The translations under genes and the position numbers were made by a program. A stretch of 64,000 nucleotides of DNA from Fusibacter sp963666805 (lineage in GTDB: Bacteria; Bacillota; Clostridia; Peptostreptococcales; Acidaminobacteraceae). The notes under the pieces were generated by a model. That model did no database searches, was not told the DNA's origin, and was given only the letters and a program-made list of their open reading frames with translations. Position 1 is the first letter of the stretch, and each line of letters begins with the position of its first letter. Positions 25,134 to 33,063 of the stretch are shown piece by piece. The stretch covers positions 186,001 to 250,000 of the forward strand of contig CAXXWR010000004.1 of the NCBI GenBank assembly GCA_963666805.2, given 5' to 3'.

Positions 25134-25623
25134 TTTAGAAAAGATAATTGGAGAATCAATGCTTTTTAATTACTATTTTAAAAGCACGCAATTGATATTT
25201 TTATTTTTAGGTTTGACCTATTATATTTTGGTATTTGGTTCTATTTATGTTATGGCTTCTGTGTGGTCGACCTTTTTATTAATGATTGTATTTCTGATAG
25301 CAATAGATGTGTATGCCTTGAAAACATTTTATAAAGTGATGCAAGAGAATCATCAAGATATTTTGATTTTAAAAAATTTTGATTACAGTGGACAGGATAT
25401 TTTAAGAACGTTTTCCAATTATTTTTTTAAGAAATGTCTAAAATTAGAATTGCCCGTGCTCATGATTCATTTAATTATTTACATAATAGTGCCACCCGCT
25501 TATGAATTGAAAATCCTTTTAAGTATGGTTCTGACAATCTTAAATACATGGATTATTTATATTAAGACTAAACATAGAATCTTGAAACCTATCATTTTAA
25601 AAAAGGATATCTTTGGAAGATAA
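25123..25623 (+). CDS. Four-helix membrane protein, partner of the degenerate ABC ATPase
   Basis: 166 residues with hydrophobic segments near 23-45, 46-70, 105-125 and 128-148, and a basic C-terminal tail. No family is recognised; the size and the adjacent ATPase-like gene suggest a small ABC permease subunit. ATG 25123 follows AGAGGGGGG and lies inside the previous gene, so expression is coupled. The start giving a longer frame at 25078 has no ribosome site. Confidence 0.55.
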   Translation: MKNNLEKIIGESMLFNYYFKSTQLIFLFLGLTYYILVFGSIYVMASVWSTFLLMIVFLIAIDVYALKTFYKVMQENHQDILILKNFDYSGQDILRTFSNYFFKKCLKLELPVLMIHLIIYIIVPPAYELKILLSMVLTILNTWIIYIKTKHRILKPIILKKDIFGR

Positions 25624-25723
25624 ACAATTATTTAATAAAAGATTTAATAGAGAACAGATATACATTTTAAAGGGCATTTGATATAATAATATTAATTAAA
25701 AGTAATGAATGAGAGGACGGGAT

Positions 25724-26101
25724 ATGAAAAGAATAGAAAGAGATAATCCAATCTTATCGACACAGGCGTTTTTAAATGAAATTAAATCTTTCGAGGGTGC
25801 TAATGCTATTCTTGAGTCACCTGAAACAATGATTTATAAAAAAGAGAATGTAGACGCCTTTATTCTTGAAAATCAAGCCATTTGGATTATTACAACTACG
25901 ATCTTAACAGGTGATGAATGTGACGAGCTGGCTAAATCATTTTATGCTAGTTTTAGTGATTTAGAGCAATTTGAAATCAGAGCAAGAGAGCAAATTGGTG
26001 AGTATATTGCCTCTTATTTTTCGCGTCTAAATCAGAAAAAATATCATGTTACTGATAAAGTGGGTGATATTGTGACTTTAATGATTGAAGATTATGAATA
26101 A
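25724..26101 (+). CDS. Protein of unknown function
   Basis: 125 residues, soluble and acidic, with no signal peptide or membrane segment. I recognise no family. ATG 25724 follows GAGGACGGGA. Its 100-base upstream gap holds an A/T-rich stretch with possible promoter elements but no clear box pair. It stands alone on the plus strand. Confidence 0.55.
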   Translation: MKRIERDNPILSTQAFLNEIKSFEGANAILESPETMIYKKENVDAFILENQAIWIITTTILTGDECDELAKSFYASFSDLEQFEIRAREQIGEYIASYFSRLNQKKYHVTDKVGDIVTLMIEDYE

Positions 26102-26382
26102 AGTATAAGTCTAGAGACAGTGTCTTTACTTGTAGTGTCATCATTTCGCTCTATTTTAAACTAAATTGATATAAAGCGTGTGACCCATTTACCAATAAAA
26201 ATGAAAACAGATCATTATAGTGTTATATTCGGCAACTTGATAGCGGATACTTTCATACTGAGGAAGTACCGTTTTTGTTTTTTTAAGAATGGTTTTATTA
26301 ACAGGGGTGGAGGTCATCAGATATGCCATAAGTTCGTCAATAGTAGACGGAAAAAGAGATAGAAAAGGAAAAAGGGAAATAT
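26102..26382. other. Intergenic stretch without a supported gene
   Basis: About 280 bases between the unknown gene and the phosphatase. A minus-strand frame (26189-26431) reads plausibly in places (IDELMAYLMTSTPVNKT) but begins inside the phosphatase gene without a ribosome site, and a plus-strand frame of 60 residues also lacks one. I see no convincing terminator, promoter or RNA; a decayed gene is possible. Confidence 0.4.
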
Positions 26383-26976
26383 ATGATAGAATTAGTAGTA
26401 TCAAGACATGGAAAGACCCACTGGAATACACTTCATCGCGTGCAAGGTTGGTTGGATTCTGATTTAACAGAAGAAGGTATTGAAAGTGCTATAAAGTTAA
26501 GGGAGCGATTAACCCCCTATGTTTTTGATGCCTATTACTCATCACCAAGTGGACGTGCGCTTCATACAATGAAACTAGCGTCTAAACGCAATGAGCACGA
26601 AATTTTGATTGATCATAGATTGAAAGAAATTAGCTTAGGGCATTGGCAAGGCATGCTAGTAGACGAAATAAAACAGCAAGACCCCATTAGGTTTGATTAT
26701 TACATGAATCAGCCTGAAAAATTTCAATTGGAAGGTGCGGAAGATTTTAATGATCTTTACAAGCGTGTGCAATCTTTTTTTGATGATTTAGTCGCTCGAC
26801 ACTATAGGGAAGGCAAGAAAAAGGCTGTTTTTGTCGTCACTCATGGCGTGACCTTGATGATGATGCAGCTGATTGCTAATAATGACGCGATTAGAGATTT
26901 AAAAGATTATAATGTTCAATCCAATACAACGTTGTGCCATATAATATATAATGGTGAAAAATGGTCCTTAAAATAA
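26383..26976 (+). CDS. Histidine phosphatase family protein
   Basis: 197 residues of the phosphoglycerate-mutase-like superfamily. The catalytic RHG motif is VSRHGKTHWN, the second arginine is in YYSSPSGRALHT, the Glu in LKEISLGHWQG, and the second His in FVVTHGVTL. These enzymes remove phosphate through a phosphohistidine; the substrate is unknown (CobC/PhoE-type). A purine-rich AAAAGGGAAA precedes ATG 26383. It lies 21 bases ahead of the kinase gene and may share its transcript. Confidence 0.9.
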   Translation: MIELVVSRHGKTHWNTLHRVQGWLDSDLTEEGIESAIKLRERLTPYVFDAYYSSPSGRALHTMKLASKRNEHEILIDHRLKEISLGHWQGMLVDEIKQQDPIRFDYYMNQPEKFQLEGAEDFNDLYKRVQSFFDDLVARHYREGKKKAVFVVTHGVTLMMMQLIANNDAIRDLKDYNVQSNTTLCHIIYNGEKWSLK

Positions 26977-26997
26977 TATATTTACGGGAGAAGAAGT

Positions 26998-28278
26998 GTG
27001 GAAACCTCAAATAATAGATTAACTCATATGATTGTTGCTATTGTTTTTACGACATTTATGGGACAAATATATTGGTCTCCTTTTGACTCAGGGTTTAGGT
27101 TAACTTTTGCAGTTGTTGCACTGGGAATTCTTTTGTTAATTTTTGATGAGTTGCCTATTATTTCAACTGTTCTAGCTGTGGGACTATCGATGTTTATTGT
27201 CAGAACAGGAACGTATTTAATAGGTGGACAAGGCAATCTTTTTCAGGCGTTAATAACCTATTATCCTATTCTTTTTTACTATATCGCCTTTAGTATACTT
27301 TTTTATATTTTAAACATGAGACAATATTTTAATGCGCCTTTGAGGTTGTTTTTGGGGCTTTGGGTTTGTGACTCTATCCCTAATCTCATTGAGATATTAT
27401 TAAGAGAACAGTGGCAAACGGATTATTTTGAAAAAGTGATTTTGGCTATTATTGTAATTGGTCTATTAAGGTCGACAATAACGGTTCTTGCAGTAATCCT
27501 TTCTCAGTATTACATGTCATATACAAAAGAAAGGCAACTTAAACAGGCCTATATTGAAAAAATCACCATGTTATCAAGTCTGAAGACTGAATTATTCTTT
27601 CTCAAAAAATCTAAAAACGATATTGAAGATGCTATGAACCGAAGTTATCATATTTATGATAAATTACAAGATGCCATGATGAAACAAGAATTATTGACTG
27701 TTACAAAAGACATTCATGAAATTAAAAAAGATTATACACGGGTTATATCTGGTATTGAAAAGAGTATTGAAGAGTCGACAAAAGAGTTTATGTCAATTAA
27801 AGAAATTTTTGATATTGTTGTTAGTTCCCATCAGGCAGTTGCTGAAAAACACCAAAAAAAGATAAAATTGAAAGCGATTATTGATTATGATTTTGATACG
27901 ACAGAAGGATATGTCCTTTTATCAGTCATTAATAATTTGGTGATTAATGCGATTGAGTCAATTGATGAGAGTGGACAGGTTATTATTCGAAGTCAACTTA
28001 AGGATGAAAAGATTTGTATAAGTGTTAAAGACTCAGGATGTGGGATATTAGAAGAAGACGTTGATTATATTTTTGAACCGGGTTATTCAACGAAATATAA
28101 TAAAAATAATGGGGTGATGTCATCTGGAATTGGACTGACCCATGTAAAACATCTCATTGAAAAAGTCTTGATGGGAAAAGTGAACCTGGTATCTAATGCG
28201 ATGGATGGCACTGTTTTTTGGATTGAACTTCCTTTAACCCTTGCCCTTGTAGATCGCAAAATGACTAAAGATTGCTGA
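26998..28278 (+). CDS. Sensor histidine kinase, GlnK-like
   Basis: 426 residues. Five or six hydrophobic helices fill about residues 10-172. A linker carries the probable phosphoacceptor His240 in KDIHEIKKDYTRV, and the C-terminal ATPase has VINNLVINAIESI (N box), DSGCGI and SSGIGLTH. The next gene encodes a regulator with a YcbB-type output domain, so this resembles the Bacillus GlnK-GlnL pair. The start is GTG 26998 after GGGAGAAGAA. Confidence 0.85.
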   Translation: METSNNRLTHMIVAIVFTTFMGQIYWSPFDSGFRLTFAVVALGILLLIFDELPIISTVLAVGLSMFIVRTGTYLIGGQGNLFQALITYYPILFYYIAFSILFYILNMRQYFNAPLRLFLGLWVCDSIPNLIEILLREQWQTDYFEKVILAIIVIGLLRSTITVLAVILSQYYMSYTKERQLKQAYIEKITMLSSLKTELFFLKKSKNDIEDAMNRSYHIYDKLQDAMMKQELLTVTKDIHEIKKDYTRVISGIEKSIEESTKEFMSIKEIFDIVVSSHQAVAEKHQKKIKLKAIIDYDFDTTEGYVLLSVINNLVINAIESIDESGQVIIRSQLKDEKICISVKDSGCGILEEDVDYIFEPGYSTKYNKNNGVMSSGIGLTHVKHLIEKVLMGKVNLVSNAMDGTVFWIELPLTLALVDRKMTKDC

Positions 28279-28290
28279 TGGAGGTTAACT

Positions 28291-29169
28291 GTGAATTATA
28301 ATTTTTACCTCATTGATGATGATAAGAGCGTCATCAGTATACTATCAAAAATTATTGTTTCTCAAAATTTAGGAGATGTTGTTGGACAATCTTATGAAGG
28401 ACTTGAAATCATTCAAGATATTAAACGGTTAAATCCTGATATTGTTATTGTCGATTTACTTTTACCTCATACGGATGGTATTTCTATTGTCAAGAAAATG
28501 AAAGCCTTAAATCCCCAACTGCCTCTCGTGATGATCAGTGAAGTCCACGCAAAGGAAATGGTTTCAAAAGCTTATGATGCAGGTGTAGAATTTTATATTA
28601 ATAAACCGATTAATGTGATTGAAGTCGTTAATGTGATAGAGAGAATTGATGAAACCTTAAGGCTTAAACAAGTCGTTTCATCTTTTCAAACTGCTTTTCA
28701 AAGTATGAAGGCCTTGGACGATTTATCAGCGATTGAGTCGCCCTTTCAATCTTCTGTAGAAAAAAGTAAGCAAATACTATCAGAATTAGGGATCATGAGT
28801 GAATCAGGTGCAAAGGATATTTTGAATGTTATTTCTTTTTTAGATGAAAATGATCATATTCATTTATTAGATATGAAGCTATCAGATTTGTATCATTTTT
28901 TAAGCATAAAATATGAGAAAGAACAGGGTGAAATTATCAATGAAAAAACCATTGAACAGAGAATTAGAAGAAGCATCGCCCAAGCCTTTGATACCCTTTG
29001 TCAATTAGGATTAGAGAATTATGGAAATATTTATTTTGAACGCTATGGAACAACACTTTTTGATTTTAAAGAAGTTAGGCGGGAAATGAATTACATTAAA
29101 ACAGGTGTAGGGAAGAGAGGAAAAATAAATATTCGTAAATTTATAATGGGACTTTTAAATGAAATTTAA
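28291..29169 (+). CDS. Response regulator with YcbB (GlnL-like) output domain
   Basis: 292 residues. The receiver domain (1-120) has YLIDDDKS, phosphoacceptor Asp55 in IVIVDLLLP and the conserved Lys in YINKPI. The C-terminal region (about 170-290) contains EQRIRRSIAQAFDTL and RREMNYIKTGVGKRGKINIRKF, typical of the YcbB domain of GlnL, which in Bacillus subtilis activates glutamine-use genes. GTG 28291 follows GGAGG. The symporter gene just downstream is its likely target (inference). Confidence 0.87.
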   Translation: MNYNFYLIDDDKSVISILSKIIVSQNLGDVVGQSYEGLEIIQDIKRLNPDIVIVDLLLPHTDGISIVKKMKALNPQLPLVMISEVHAKEMVSKAYDAGVEFYINKPINVIEVVNVIERIDETLRLKQVVSSFQTAFQSMKALDDLSAIESPFQSSVEKSKQILSELGIMSESGAKDILNVISFLDENDHIHLLDMKLSDLYHFLSIKYEKEQGEIINEKTIEQRIRRSIAQAFDTLCQLGLENYGNIYFERYGTTLFDFKEVRREMNYIKTGVGKRGKINIRKFIMGLLNEI

Positions 29170-29203
29170 AGTGGGATAGGAAATTCTAATTAACTGAAAA
29201 TTT

Positions 29204-29234
29204 AAGGCAACTTAATAAAGTTGAGTTGTTTTTT
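29204..29234 (+). terminator. First of two terminators after the response regulator
   Basis: CAACTT and AAGTTG pair around AATA, followed by a T-rich tail. Confidence 0.65.
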
Positions 29235-29259
29235 GAAGTTTTGTGTAGGATGCTGTAGG

Positions 29260-29294
29260 ACTACTAGTATAAATAATGTACTAGTAGTTTTTTT
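29260..29294 (+). terminator. Second terminator before the symporter gene
   Basis: ACTACTAGTA and TACTAGTAGT form a perfect 10-bp stem with a 9-base loop and seven or more T. In tandem with the hairpin at 29204 it separates the two-component genes from the symporter, or could act in its leader. Confidence 0.85.
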
Positions 29295-29351
29295 ATGTCT
29301 TTATTCAAAAGCGGTATAACATTTTTTAGAGTTTAAAAAGGAGGGGAAGTT

Positions 29352-30626
29352 ATGAAAAAAATGAGTTTAACAGCTAAAATTTTAATAGCGATGGTATTGG
29401 GTGTCGTCGTAGGACTTGCACTCAATCCATTTGCGAGTAATATAATCGTTAGCGACTATATTATCGGTTTTTTCTTTCAGTTATTTGGGTCAGTCTTTAT
29501 CGCACTGATTAAAATGATGGTTGTTCCTTTGGTATTTGTTTCGCTAACATTAGGAGCGGCTCAAATGGGGGATGTTAAAAAGTTAGGTCGAATCGGGGGA
29601 AAGACCTTAGGTTTTTATTTATTTACAACAGCTGTTGCAATAACGATTGCTATTATAATAGGCACTATTTTTCACCCAGGAACCTACATGCAAATGGCTA
29701 AAGATGGTTTAACGTATGAAGCTGCAGAAACACCTGCTTTTGTAGATGTACTTATTGGTATGGTGCCAACGAATCCATTTGCAGCGATGGCAAATGGTAA
29801 TATGCTACAAATTATTGTTTTTGCTTTATTAACAGGAACGACAATTACTGTTTTAGGTGATAAGGTGAAAATGGTCAAAGATCTGTTCGAGCAGTTGAAT
29901 GAAATTATTTTGAAGATGGTTATGATTATTATGAAAATGGCACCAATAGGTGTATTTGCCCTTGTTGGGAAAACGATGGCAACTTTTGGATTCGATGCTA
30001 TTGGCTCTCTAGTTGTCTATATGCTATGTGTGCTTTTTGCCTTATTGGTACATGCAGCAGTAACTTACCAAGGCATTTTATTTATAACAACACGTTTAAA
30101 TCCGATACAATTCTTTAAGAATTTTTTTCCGGCGATTGCTGTTGCATTCTCAACATCATCTTCAAGTGCTACGCTGCCCATTACAATTGAAACCACTGAA
30201 AAGAGACTTGGCGTTAAAAGAGAATTGGCATCCTTTACTTTACCTTTAGGAGCAACCATCAATATGGACGGGACAGCTATTATGCAAGGGGTTGCAACTG
30301 TTTTTATCGCTCAATTGTATGGTATCCCACTAGGCGTAGGAGACTTTGTTACAGTCATTATCACGGCAACACTTGCTTCAATTGGTACAGCAGGTGTACC
30401 CGGAGTGGGGCTCGTTATGCTTTCTATGGTACTTTCCCAAGTAGGGTTACCCGTTGAAGCGATTGGTATTATCATGGGGATTGACCGTATATTAGATATG
30501 TGTCGAACAGCTGTTAATATTACAGGTGATGCAGTTTGTACCTTGGTAGTTGCAAAGACTGAAGATGAATTTGATGAGTCTATCTACTATGGTGAAAATA
30601 TTGAAGTGAAAGAACAACATGCTTAA
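29352..30626 (+). CDS. Dicarboxylate/amino acid:cation symporter (DAACS family)
   Basis: 424 residues with about eight hydrophobic helices. Family signatures include the serine-rich STSSSSATLPIT, the substrate-site NMDGTAIMQG and the helix-8 region DRILDMCRTAVNITGDA. Such proteins import glutamate, aspartate or C4-dicarboxylates with protons or sodium. AAGGAGGGG precedes ATG 29352. Its position behind a GlnK/GlnL-like pair suggests amino-acid-responsive expression. The exact substrate cannot be read from sequence. Confidence 0.92.
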   Translation: MKKMSLTAKILIAMVLGVVVGLALNPFASNIIVSDYIIGFFFQLFGSVFIALIKMMVVPLVFVSLTLGAAQMGDVKKLGRIGGKTLGFYLFTTAVAITIAIIIGTIFHPGTYMQMAKDGLTYEAAETPAFVDVLIGMVPTNPFAAMANGNMLQIIVFALLTGTTITVLGDKVKMVKDLFEQLNEIILKMVMIIMKMAPIGVFALVGKTMATFGFDAIGSLVVYMLCVLFALLVHAAVTYQGILFITTRLNPIQFFKNFFPAIAVAFSTSSSSATLPITIETTEKRLGVKRELASFTLPLGATINMDGTAIMQGVATVFIAQLYGIPLGVGDFVTVIITATLASIGTAGVPGVGLVMLSMVLSQVGLPVEAIGIIMGIDRILDMCRTAVNITGDAVCTLVVAKTEDEFDESIYYGENIEVKEQHA

Positions 30627-30634
30627 TGGCGTAT

Positions 30635-30669
30635 AAAAAGTCCTCGGTTCATGAACCGAGGACTTTTTC
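30635..30669. terminator. Perfect bidirectional terminator between gltP-like and PH-domain genes
   Basis: AAAAAGTCCTCGGTTC and GAACCGAGGACTTTTT are exact reverse complements almost without a loop, with A and T runs on the two sides, between two convergent genes. Confidence 0.93.
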
Positions 30670-30674
30670 TTTTA

Positions 30675-31049
30675 TTATAATACATATGAACTTAATATCC
30701 TGTTAAATGAAACGATATCGAAGTTCCCTTTAATATCAAAATGCACTTTTCCAACGGAACTGATATAGACTTCTAGTTCACAATCTCTATCTAGTGTGCC
30801 GGCAGTTTCAACTGAAAAAGTTTGAATTTTACTGTAAGGAATAGAAGTATAGTCAATTTTAGACCCTGTAATTCCTTGAACATTAGCGGAAATAATACGC
30901 TTGTTTGTAAAAATAACTTGGTCTCTTATAGTTTGAAAAAGGCCTATGATCTGTTCGCCTTCAATAAGAAAATGGTTCACAGGCGCCAACATTTTTTTGG
31001 GGTCTAGTGGTTTCAATTTAAAAATGCTATTTGCGTTAAAATCAATCAT
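30675..31049 (-). CDS. PH domain-containing protein
   Basis: 124 residues on the minus strand. GEQIIGLFQTIRDQVIFTNKRII and DYTSIPYSKIQTFSVETAG match the bacterial PH domain (bPH_6, YvbH-like), a beta-barrel that forms oligomeric rings. The cellular role is unknown. AGGAGGG precedes the start at 31049, and the gene ends at the bidirectional terminator. Confidence 0.82.
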   Translation of the reverse strand: MIDFNANSIFKLKPLDPKKMLAPVNHFLIEGEQIIGLFQTIRDQVIFTNKRIISANVQGITGSKIDYTSIPYSKIQTFSVETAGTLDRDCELEVYISSVGKVHFDIKGNFDIVSFNRILSSYVL

Positions 31050-31150
31050 TTACCCTCCTAAAAATACGTAGAATATTTTTTTGTTTTTTTAAAATTACTG
31101 AGTCCAAATAAAAAATATGACTTAGGACTAGTGGAGAAATTTCTAAAAAT

Positions 31151-31191
31151 GAAGAAAGCTCTACATAAAAGCTAATAGTAGAGCTTTCTTC
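31151..31191. terminator. 14-bp perfect inverted repeat, probable terminator
   Basis: GAAGAAAGCTCTAC and GTAGAGCTTTCTTC pair perfectly around a 13-base loop. It lies 27 bases beyond the minus-strand remnant at 31218 and could end transcription from it; the T tail on either strand is weak. Confidence 0.55.
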
Positions 31192-31217
31192 ATCATAACT
31201 GTTGAATTCATTTCGAA

Positions 31218-31448
31218 CTACTTATAATATAAATCTAATATTTTCAGATTATCTAGAACTTTAAGATTGCCAAAATCATCGTAATTATCTTGATCCATTA
31301 CAACAATATTAGCACCTTGAGTATCAACTTCAAAAGGTGTTACCTCGTCAGGGGTAACAGATACAATATCTAATAGTTGAGAGCCTTCATCTGGGCCTGA
31401 CATAAATTTGAAATTGACAGTAGATACTTCTGTCTTAGAAACTCCATA
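31218..31448 (-). pseudogene. Possible gene remnant without a start
   Basis: A minus-strand frame open from about 31448 to the stop at 31218 reads like real protein (GVSKTEVSTVNFKFMSG, then a hydrophobic-acidic alternation ending KILDLYYK). The only ATG in it (31403) has no ribosome site, and the frame is closed upstream by TAA. It may be the C-terminal remnant of a lost gene with its terminator still at 31151. The rest of the 570-base gap from 31050 to 31615 is A/T-rich; a TATAAT at 31581 may belong to the miaB promoter. Confidence 0.3.
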
Positions 31449-31615
31449 TTATGTAATTATTATTGTAGAAATATAATACCATATATTAACATGGAAAACA
31501 ATGCCTTTTGAGTTGTTTTAAAGCAAGTATAATTTTGTAATCTTTACAACCTGTTCATTTAATAAAACACGTTTTTCTGATATAATAAGACGGAATGCTT
31601 TGAAGGAGGAAACAC

Positions 31616-33052
31616 ATGTCAGAAAGACAGATACTGGACATTGAAAACGTCCAAGAACTTTTAAATAGAAACGATGAAATCATTAGAAAAATCAGAGATG
31701 TTAATGAAGAGGATAAACGTGCACATGGTAAGCAAAAATATGCGTGTACGGTGACCTACGGTTGTCAGATGAATGAACATGACTCTGAAAAATTAAATGC
31801 CATGCTGATGGAAATGGGCTATCTTTCAACAGATGCTTTTGAAAAAGCAGACTTGATTATCTTTAATACGTGCTGTGTTAGAGAAAATGCTGAGCTTAAA
31901 GTTTACGGAAATTTAGGACATATTAAGCACATTAAAGAGTCGAAACCCGATTTAATATTAGCAGTTTGTGGTTGTATGATGCAGCAGCCTCATATTGTGG
32001 AAGAAATTAAGAAACAATATAAATACGTTGACCTCGTATTTGGAACACATAATATTCAAAATTTCCCGGCTTTACTTGAAGAAACCATGAATAAACATCA
32101 GCAAGTCGTTGAAGTTTGGGATTCAGAAGGTATGATTATTGAAGGTATGCCAATCGAAAGGAAATTTGATGTCAAAGCCTATGTCAATATCATGTTTGGT
32201 TGTAACAATTTCTGCTCCTACTGTATTGTTCCTTATACCCGAGGGAGAGAACGCTCAAGACGCCCTGAAGATATTCTCGATGAAGTTAAACTTTTAGTGG
32301 AGGGTGGCGTTAAAGAAATTATGGTTCTAGGGCAAAATGTCAATTCTTATGGGAATACCTTTGACTCCGAATATGATTTTTCAGATTTACTAAGAGAGAT
32401 CAATGCCATTGAAGGTATCGAACGAATCCGATTTATGACCTCACATCCTAAAGATATTTCTGAAAAATTACTCGTCACAATGTCAGAATGTGAGCACATT
32501 TGTGAATACCTTCATTTACCTGTTCAATCAGGCAGTAATGCCGTTCTCAAAAAGATGAATCGTAAGTATACACGTGAAAAGTACTTAGAAACAGTTAGAC
32601 GTGCAAAAGAATTGATTCCAGAACTTACCCTATCAACTGATATCATTGTAGGTTTCCCTGGTGAAACTGATGAAGATTTTGAAGATACCCTTGATTTGGT
32701 TAAACAAGTGGGCTATGATTCAGCGTTTACCTTTATCTATTCAATGCGGACAGGAACACCTGCAGCCACTTACGACAATCAAGTGCCAGAGACAGTTAAA
32801 CATGAACGTTTTGATAGATTACTTAAAACGATTAATCCCGTGATAAAATCTAAAATCAAAGCCATGCAAGATGAAGTAGTAGAAGTGCTAGTGGAAAAAC
32901 CAGCTAAAAATACAGAAGGCTATATGATGGGACGTACGAGAAGAAATCACACAGTGACTTTCCCTGGTGATTCATCAATGGTTGGAAAACTCGTAAAAGT
33001 CAAAATTACAAATCCAAAAACATTTTCACTTTCAGGAGAAGTTGTAGAATAA
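31616..33052 (+). CDS. miaB: tRNA-2-methylthio-N6-dimethylallyladenosine synthase
   Basis: 478 residues. The N-terminal UPF0004 domain (TYGCQMNEHDSEK with further cysteines NTCCVRE and CGCMMQ) binds one Fe-S cluster. The radical-SAM domain has CxxxCxxC in GCNNFCSYCIVPY, and a TRAM domain forms the C-terminus. MiaB adds the methylthio group to i6A37 of tRNA. AAGGAGG precedes ATG 31616. It opens the miaB-mutS-mutL-miaA-hfq cluster, which includes miaA, the enzyme acting before it. Confidence 0.96.
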   Translation: MSERQILDIENVQELLNRNDEIIRKIRDVNEEDKRAHGKQKYACTVTYGCQMNEHDSEKLNAMLMEMGYLSTDAFEKADLIIFNTCCVRENAELKVYGNLGHIKHIKESKPDLILAVCGCMMQQPHIVEEIKKQYKYVDLVFGTHNIQNFPALLEETMNKHQQVVEVWDSEGMIIEGMPIERKFDVKAYVNIMFGCNNFCSYCIVPYTRGRERSRRPEDILDEVKLLVEGGVKEIMVLGQNVNSYGNTFDSEYDFSDLLREINAIEGIERIRFMTSHPKDISEKLLVTMSECEHICEYLHLPVQSGSNAVLKKMNRKYTREKYLETVRRAKELIPELTLSTDIIVGFPGETDEDFEDTLDLVKQVGYDSAFTFIYSMRTGTPAATYDNQVPETVKHERFDRLLKTINPVIKSKIKAMQDEVVEVLVEKPAKNTEGYMMGRTRRNHTVTFPGDSSMVGKLVKVKITNPKTFSLSGEVVE

Positions 33053-33063
33053 AGAGGAGAATC

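Noticed and set aside
26189..26431. Minus-strand frame of 80 codons before and into the phosphatase gene
   Set aside because: No ribosome site, its start lies within the phosphatase coding sequence, and no family is recognised; at most a decayed gene.
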